In this document: positions 6,076 to 10,107 of the stretch, piece by piece
Layout: each line of letters begins with the position of its first letter
How positions within the stretch are numbered: position 1 is the stretch's first letter
Assembly (NCBI GenBank): GCA_002343335.1
Contig: DDSI01000097.1
Location: forward strand, 1-10,107
Source of the DNA: Bacteriovoracaceae bacterium UBA2394
GTDB lineage: Bacteria > Bdellovibrionota > UBA2394
DNA length: 10,107 nucleotides
Direction of reading: 5' to 3'
Notes under the pieces: model-generated
The model's input: only the letters and a program-made list of their open reading frames with translations
Told to the model about the DNA's origin: nothing
The model's database searches: none
Translations under genes and position numbers: made by a program

Positions 6076-7167
6076 TTACGTGCTCGGTGATACGAACAAT
6101 GATTCAGGAAGTTTTACGCCCGAGCGACGAGCTTCATCCATGAACGAGGGCAGGATTCCCGTCGCTCGAAAACGAGTTTCGAATTTTCCATCAGATTTCA
6201 TGCTGAGAATTTCCAGTAAGAAAAGATCATTCAGTAAATAATTTCCCTGCTCATCTAAACCCACCAGTTCAGAGATATGTGTAATTTTTCGAGAACCATC
6301 GGCGAGTCGGTTTGCTTGAATAATAATTTGAATGGCGGTCGCAATTTGGCTTCGGATGGCGAGAAGCGGCATTTCGAGCCGATTCATCATGATGAGCGTT
6401 TCGAGTCGAGCAAGAGCCTGCTTCGGATTATTCGCATGTAGTGTGGCCATCGATCCTGCGTGTCCGGTAGTCATGGCTTGCAGGAGATCGAGCGCTTCAG
6501 GTCCGCGAACTTCTCCGATGACAATTCGATCGGGGCGAAGTCGAAGCGAGCTCTTTACGAGGTCTCGAATCTCTACTTGAACGCGATCATTTTTTAAAAC
6601 CTCCATGCGGAGTTGATGGGGCTGCTGAAGTTGAAGTTCCGATGCGTCTTCGATCACGACTATGCGTTGGTCCGGCGGAATGAATGAGGACACAGCATTT
6701 AGCAATGTGGTTTTCCCGGAACTTGTAGCGCCCGAAATGATCGTATTTTTCTTGAGTGTGATTGAAGCATGTAGAAAGCGCGCCATTTCCACGGAGAGAG
6801 CGCCAAAGGAAATCAGATCCTTGACCTGAATGGCTTCTTTTCCAAACTTTCGAATCGCCATGTAGATTCCATCTTTGGCGCACGGGGGAATCACGATGTG
6901 AATTCGACTGCCATCGGGAAGTCGCGCATCGAGAATGGGCTCGTTTTCATCAATTCGTCGACCGACATATTGCGCTACATTTCGAACAGCGGCGAAGAGG
7001 GCGTCGTAGTCATCGAAATACGCATCAGTCTTGGCGAGTTTCCCAGCTCGCTCGACCCAAATTTCGGAAGGCGAGTTGATTAAAACTTCGGTGACGGTTT
7101 CGTCGTCGAGAAAGGGCAGAATGGGCGCGAGAAAAGCCCGAGTCGTTTCATTGTCCATTACCCCCAT
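6076..7167 (-). CDS. CpaF/TadA-family secretion ATPase
   Basis: A 363-aa cytoplasmic ATPase of the type II/IV secretion superfamily, CpaF (Tad pilus) branch. An N-terminal domain (about 1-115) includes the family-typical TEVLINSP (26-33) and ILDARLPDGSRIH (78-90). Then come Walker A GATSSGKTT (146-154), the Asp box VIEDASEL (171-178), Walker B IVIGEVRG (215-222) and the His box GHAGSMATLHANN (235-247). All nucleotide-site motifs are intact, so a working hexameric motor is expected. It lacks the long N-terminal extension or FHA domain of some CpaF relatives. AGGCGG lies about 9 bp before the ATG at 7167; an alternative ATG is three codons in. No TadB/TadC membrane platform, pilin, secretin or prepilin peptidase is present here, so it is an orphan in this window. 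Its stop is followed by the nested inverted repeats. Confidence 0.92.
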   Translation of the reverse strand: MGVMDNETTRAFLAPILPFLDDETVTEVLINSPSEIWVERAGKLAKTDAYFDDYDALFAAVRNVAQYVGRRIDENEPILDARLPDGSRIHIVIPPCAKDGIYMAIRKFGKEAIQVKDLISFGALSVEMARFLHASITLKKNTIISGATSSGKTTLLNAVSSFIPPDQRIVVIEDASELQLQQPHQLRMEVLKNDRVQVEIRDLVKSSLRLRPDRIVIGEVRGPEALDLLQAMTTGHAGSMATLHANNPKQALARLETLIMMNRLEMPLLAIRSQIATAIQIIIQANRLADGSRKITHISELVGLDEQGNYLLNDLFLLEILSMKSDGKFETRFRATGILPSFMDEARRSGVKLPESLFVSPST

Positions 7168-7188
7168 AGAATGAGACCGCCTGCTGAA

Positions 7189-7197
7189 ATTATAGCA
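7189..7197 (-). promoter_or_regulatory. candidate extended -10 promoter for the cpaF-like gene
   Basis: On the minus strand the spacer between permease and cpaF-like genes reads TGCTATAAT, a perfect TATAAT with the TGn extension. No good -35 lies 17 bp upstream. It sits within the inverted repeat CTGCT-N8-AGCAG (7181-7198). Transcription would start near 7182, giving a leader of only about 15 nt that barely includes the ribosome-binding site. Confidence 0.3.
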
Positions 7198-7206
7198 GAC
7201 GATCCT

Positions 7207-8496
7207 CTATTGACTCGGAGCGGCGGGGCGAAGTCCGCGATCTAGCCAAACTTTGTTTAACCATATCAAACCGGCTATTTGCAAAATGACAGGGAAGATA
7301 TGAAGAGGCAAATCGCTCAATTTCGCCTCGGTCCCCGGTGTAACGACAAAGAAAAAATCTTTTAAACCCGCAGCCGCCAAAAATGCGATCGGAATGCCGT
7401 ATCCGAGAGTGATGTAAATGACGGCGAGGACCGAAGGCCTGATCGATCGAGTGAATCGACACCATTGCAGGAAGAGCATATCTCGCAAAATAAACAGAGC
7501 AAAGATAATGGCCGCGGGACGTTCACGATATTCAGGAATGAGGATGCAAGCTAGTACGGCAAAAATCAAAAGTATCGTTACGCTCTGGATCCACATGGGA
7601 GTGTAATTCCATTTCTCAATTCCCTTTCGATGCTGGAGCCAAATCTTCCAATGATCGATTCGCTCATCATTGGCGAATGCAGCGATCCATGAAAAAAGGG
7701 CGACGGCGCCTAAGGCTGTCGAAGTGACGTGAGATGAGATGTAAAAATTTGATGCACCAAATCCCAAAATATAAACGATCAAGAAGAGAAGGAACGAGGG
7801 TAGGCGCCATATCTTTCGAGATTCCATCAGATCCTTCCCAATGCGCCATTGCGCTCCAAAAAAAGCCCAGAAGCCGAAGAGGACGGTTGCAATGGTATGG
7901 AAGTGAATCGTTGGGAGGGAAATGCCATAGTAGAATGTTTCATCTGGAAGCTTGGAAAGAAATGAAGTGGAAGAAGAAAATGCTGCAATAAAAAAAAGTC
8001 CGATGATTCCAGCGCCGCGACTGTTGGTTTCCGTGTAGGAGGAAATGAGTAACGATAAGGCGTAAAGAAATAAGATCAACGCAATGGCAAGTTCGTAGTG
8101 AGTGAGTGCGGAACTTCGTAGCTCAGGCACTCCCATCCACAAGAAAATTAGCATGGGCAAAAAGCATGCGCCCAAAAACAAGGCATAGAGTGGAGCGCCG
8201 ATAAATTTCCCGAAAGTTATTTCAAAAGAAGTGAGCGGCGTGAGTCTCTGGAAGTCCCAGGTCTTTTCCAATCGCTCTTTCGACACGCTCTCCGCCAGCC
8301 TTTGAAAACCGAGGCCGCAAATCACAATGATTTGAAGCCAAAACAAAGTTTTAAAAAGACCTGACTCGAACCCGGGGGATTGCGAGAAAACGGAGTAGAT
8401 TGCTAAAGAAAGAAGCTGAACGGTAAAAAAACTCAAAACGAGTTTAAGAGGTTTAAAGTCCGAGCGTGTGGCTCTAAAAATTTCAGGAAACGTCAT
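7207..8496 (-). CDS. ABC-2-type transporter permease (429 aa, about 12 membrane segments)
   Basis: A very hydrophobic integral membrane protein with about twelve predicted segments (approximately 18-38, 46-64, 97-121, 135-153, 159-176, 198-214, 233-251, 259-275, 302-320, 327-343, 354-376, 398-414). The cytoplasmic stretch WDFQRLTPLTSFEITFGK (80-97) after the second segment is the kind of coupling-helix sequence seen in ABC-2 exporter permeases ('W..L.LTPL...EI..GK'). The total looks like two six-helix halves, so one chain might form the whole channel. Its ATG overlaps the TGA of the ATPase gene by 4 bp (8493-8496), and AAGGAG lies 8 bp upstream, so the two are translationally coupled. The family exports drugs, lipids, polysaccharides or peptides, or assembles redox enzymes; the substrate here cannot be named. 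Confidence 0.85.
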   Translation of the reverse strand: MTFPEIFRATRSDFKPLKLVLSFFTVQLLSLAIYSVFSQSPGFESGLFKTLFWLQIIVICGLGFQRLAESVSKERLEKTWDFQRLTPLTSFEITFGKFIGAPLYALFLGACFLPMLIFLWMGVPELRSSALTHYELAIALILFLYALSLLISSYTETNSRGAGIIGLFFIAAFSSSTSFLSKLPDETFYYGISLPTIHFHTIATVLFGFWAFFGAQWRIGKDLMESRKIWRLPSFLLFLIVYILGFGASNFYISSHVTSTALGAVALFSWIAAFANDERIDHWKIWLQHRKGIEKWNYTPMWIQSVTILLIFAVLACILIPEYRERPAAIIFALFILRDMLFLQWCRFTRSIRPSVLAVIYITLGYGIPIAFLAAAGLKDFFFVVTPGTEAKLSDLPLHIFPVILQIAGLIWLNKVWLDRGLRPAAPSQ

Positions 8497-9251
8497 GTCG
8501 TCGGCTCCTTCATAAGAGACATATAAGTATCTTGGATAGAGGCGGTGCCATCGGCTCGCAACTTTCCGATTTCATCAAGAGATCCTGCGGCAATGAGCTT
8601 TCCCTTTTTCAAGATGACGATGTGAGAACAATACTCCTGAAGCTCTGTGAGAATGTGAGACGAGACGATCAGCGTTTTTCCATCCGCAGCGAGAGTTTTG
8701 AATAATTCCTGTAATCCCACACGAACTTCCGGATCCAATCCTGCCGAGGGTTCATCGAGCAAAAGTAAGGGCGGATCATTGACGAGCGTACGAGCGATGG
8801 CAACCCTCTGGGCCATCCCGCGAGAAAGAGTTCCTAAAATTGCAGTCCGTTTGTCCATCAGACTTACTTTCTCTAAAACATCGCGGACGCGCGCTTCTCG
8901 AACGCCGTCGGGGAGGCGGTAGGCCTGAGCAAAATAGAGGAGATAGTCTTCAACAGGGAGGTCGGAGTAAAGACCGTAAAAGTCCGGGAGGAAACCAATT
9001 TTCGAGTGAACTTCTCGTGGTCGAAGTCGAACGTCTATGCCGTCCACCCAAACCGTTCCATCCGTAGGCTCGAGTAAGCCCGCGGCGATTTTCATCCAGG
9101 TAGATTTACCAGCTCCGTTCGGACCGACGAGCGCGACGACCGCGCCCTTCGGAATTTCAAAATTAAGGTTGTCGCAGGCGAGAAGATTCCCAAATTCTTT
9201 TCGAACATTCTCACTCTTTAAAAAGCTCGTCTCGCGCATGGAAGCGAGCAT
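8493..9251 (-). CDS. ABC transporter ATP-binding protein (CcmA/NosF-like exporter ATPase)
   Basis: This is the nucleotide-binding subunit for the adjoining permease, 252 aa if started at the ATG at 9251. Numbered from there: Walker A GPNGAGKST (43-51), Q-loop region IGFLPDFYGLY (85-95), signature LSRGMAQR (142-149), Walker B LLLLDEP (162-168), D-loop SAGLD (169-173) and H-loop His199 (SSHIL). The Q-loop carries Asp where the canonical Gln stands, and the signature is LSRGM in place of LSGGQ; both variants occur in the CcmA/NosF-like exporter branch, so activity is still expected. The start is uncertain: a TTG at 9263 would overlap the upstream TGA (TTGA) and suit translational coupling, an ATG at 9239 is also possible, and none has a strong ribosome-binding site. 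The gene sits between the thioredoxin-like gene and the permease gene. Confidence 0.9.
   Translation of the reverse strand: MLASMRETSFLKSENVRKEFGNLLACDNLNFEIPKGAVVALVGPNGAGKSTWMKIAAGLLEPTDGTVWVDGIDVRLRPREVHSKIGFLPDFYGLYSDLPVEDYLLYFAQAYRLPDGVREARVRDVLEKVSLMDKRTAILGTLSRGMAQRVAIARTLVNDPPLLLLDEPSAGLDPEVRVGLQELFKTLAADGKTLIVSSHILTELQEYCSHIVILKKGKLIAAGSLDEIGKLRADGTASIQDTYMSLMKEPTT
8505..8510 (-). promoter_or_regulatory. strong ribosome-binding site for the permease gene
   Basis: AAGGAG on the minus strand, 8 bp before the permease ATG and inside the last codons of the ATPase gene. It supports the permease start and tight coupling of the two subunits. Confidence 0.65.
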
Positions 9252-9259
9252 AAAAGAAA

Positions 9260-10107
9260 TCAATTTCCATGCACAAGGAGCAAACGCTTCGCCTCTTTGT
9301 GGACGGCATCAAGGTTCAGCTGAGCCGTATAGCTGACATCTTGGATCAGCATTTTGCCCTTGGAATTGATAAAGAAGATTCCATGGAGGGGTTTTTCTTC
9401 GAAATCATCATAAGCGCCGAAGGCTTTAAAGATTTCGCCTTTTGGATCGCCGTGAAATTCTACCCATGAAGACTTTCCATCCTTTGATGTGAGCTTAGCG
9501 AATCCTGGTCGAGCAGCGTCATCTTCATTGGTGCTTACGAGTATTGTGCGATAACCGAGGTTATGAAGTGCTTCAATGGATTCTCCAAGTAGGGTCATTT
9601 GTTCGGAGCAGGCGATACAGCCGAGGCTCAGATAAAAAATCACCAGCGTGGGTTTGCCCGACTTCGTCATATCTTTAAGCGCGGTATCGGTCGGAGCTTG
9701 AATGGGCTGCCAAGTGAGAGGGCCCATTTGATCGAGCGCATATTTGTCCGACGCCGTGGGGAGGGATGCAGGCGGAAGTGGCTTTGTCACCACGTTCTTA
9801 TTTTGAAGGAAATCAAATAACGGAGAATTCACATCGGCATTTGAAAAATATTTTTCATATTTTTTAAATTGCTCTTTTGCTTCTTTTTCTTGGCCACTGG
9901 CAATGAGTGAACGGATGTATTGAGCATTGGCGAGAGTAACGCGGCGAATGTGTTGGTCCCGAATATCGTCAAGGGTCATATAATCGACATAACTTTTAGC
10001 AGCTTTAAGAGCGCGCTTAGGAAGACCCAACTTAAGAGCGAGGGAAGGGAGTTCAACCGGTCTTACAAAATCAAGATCGACCATCTCTTCAAAATCATTT
10101 TTGTTCT
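9260..10107 (-). CDS. thioredoxin-fold (redoxin) protein with helical-repeat N-terminal region, 5' end outside window
   Basis: The frame stays open through the window edge (in-frame codons continue upstream of the Met at 10084), so the gene probably starts outside and at least 282 residues are present. Numbered from the Met at 10084, residues 12-80 are helical and TPR-like (SLALKLGLPKRALKAAKSY; IASGQEKEAKEQFKKYEKYF), followed by a Pro-rich linker (about 101-131). The C-terminal part (about 132-274) is a thioredoxin/AhpC-TSA-like fold: a beta strand TLVIFYLS, then CIAC (Cys156/Cys159), ILVSTNED and GIFFINSKGKM. The CxxC suggests thiol-disulfide exchange. The cis-Pro position of TlpA-type proteins seems to hold His234 (PLHG). 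Any signal peptide would be outside the window, so location is unknown. It lies immediately upstream of the ABC ATPase gene, probably in one operon. The redox partner is unknown. Confidence 0.75.
   Translation of the reverse strand, partial: NKNDFEEMVDLDFVRPVELPSLALKLGLPKRALKAAKSYVDYMTLDDIRDQHIRRVTLANAQYIRSLIASGQEKEAKEQFKKYEKYFSNADVNSPLFDFLQNKNVVTKPLPPASLPTASDKYALDQMGPLTWQPIQAPTDTALKDMTKSGKPTLVIFYLSLGCIACSEQMTLLGESIEALHNLGYRTILVSTNEDDAARPGFAKLTSKDGKSSWVEFHGDPKGEIFKAFGAYDDFEEKPLHGIFFINSKGKMLIQDVSYTAQLNLDAVHKEAKRLLLVHGN

Noticed and set aside
1..10107. tRNA, rRNA, insertion sequence, prophage or CRISPR content
   Set aside because: No transposase, integrase, terminal inverted repeats, regular direct-repeat array or recognisable structural RNA was seen; nearly all of the window is taken up by ordinary genes.

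Overview
The window is a gene-dense stretch of bacterial chromosome of moderate GC content. It probably comes from a Gram-negative, aerobic heterotroph that degrades branched-chain or fatty acyl-CoA esters. The gene mix (several acyl-CoA dehydrogenases with a separate B12-binding mutase subunit, a large hybrid sensor kinase, a lone CpaF-type ATPase and an ABC-2 exporter) would suit a Bdellovibrionota- or Myxococcota-like lineage. This assignment is a low-confidence inference, because no marker gene is present.

Layout. (1) 1-2888, + strand: a tight acyl-CoA oxidation operon, with the 3' end of one acyl-CoA dehydrogenase, a complete one (382 aa), a stand-alone cobalamin-binding subunit of a methylmalonyl-CoA-mutase-type enzyme (138 aa), and a third dehydrogenase (382 aa). 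The last gene ends in an apparent intrinsic terminator whose loop holds the stop codon. (2) 2854-5385, - strand: an 843-aa hybrid histidine kinase. Its membrane domain resembles the ethylene-binding domain of plant ETR1 and related bacterial receptors, and it is followed by kinase, receiver and second kinase modules. Its 3' end overlaps the last dehydrogenase gene by 35 bp, tail to tail. (3) 5504-5887, + strand: a single-domain CheY-like response regulator, divergent from the kinase and followed by a hairpin terminator. (4) 5888-6075: a non-coding spacer rich in inverted repeats built on CCTCAA/TTGAGG, a motif also present between the kinase and regulator genes. (5) 6076-10107, - strand, transcribed leftwards: a thioredoxin-fold protein (cut by the window edge), an ABC ATPase, an ABC-2-type permease, then after 39 bp a CpaF/TadA-type secretion ATPase.

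How the genes may work together. The dehydrogenases and B12 subunit fit a route from branched-chain or odd-chain acyl-CoA through methylmalonyl-CoA (or a similar carbon-skeleton isomer) to the TCA cycle; the mutase catalytic subunit is not in the window. The kinase and the output-less regulator probably form a phosphorelay whose final target lies elsewhere. The thioredoxin-like protein, ATPase and permease genes overlap or nearly abut and probably form one expression unit; the substrate is unknown. The CpaF gene may be read with them or from its own promoter.

The most notable item is the ETR1-like sensor. It keeps the copper-ligand Cys and His and the conserved Tyr and Ile positions in exact register with ETR1, but has Asn where ETR1 has the functionally important Asp25 and Ser where it has Pro36.
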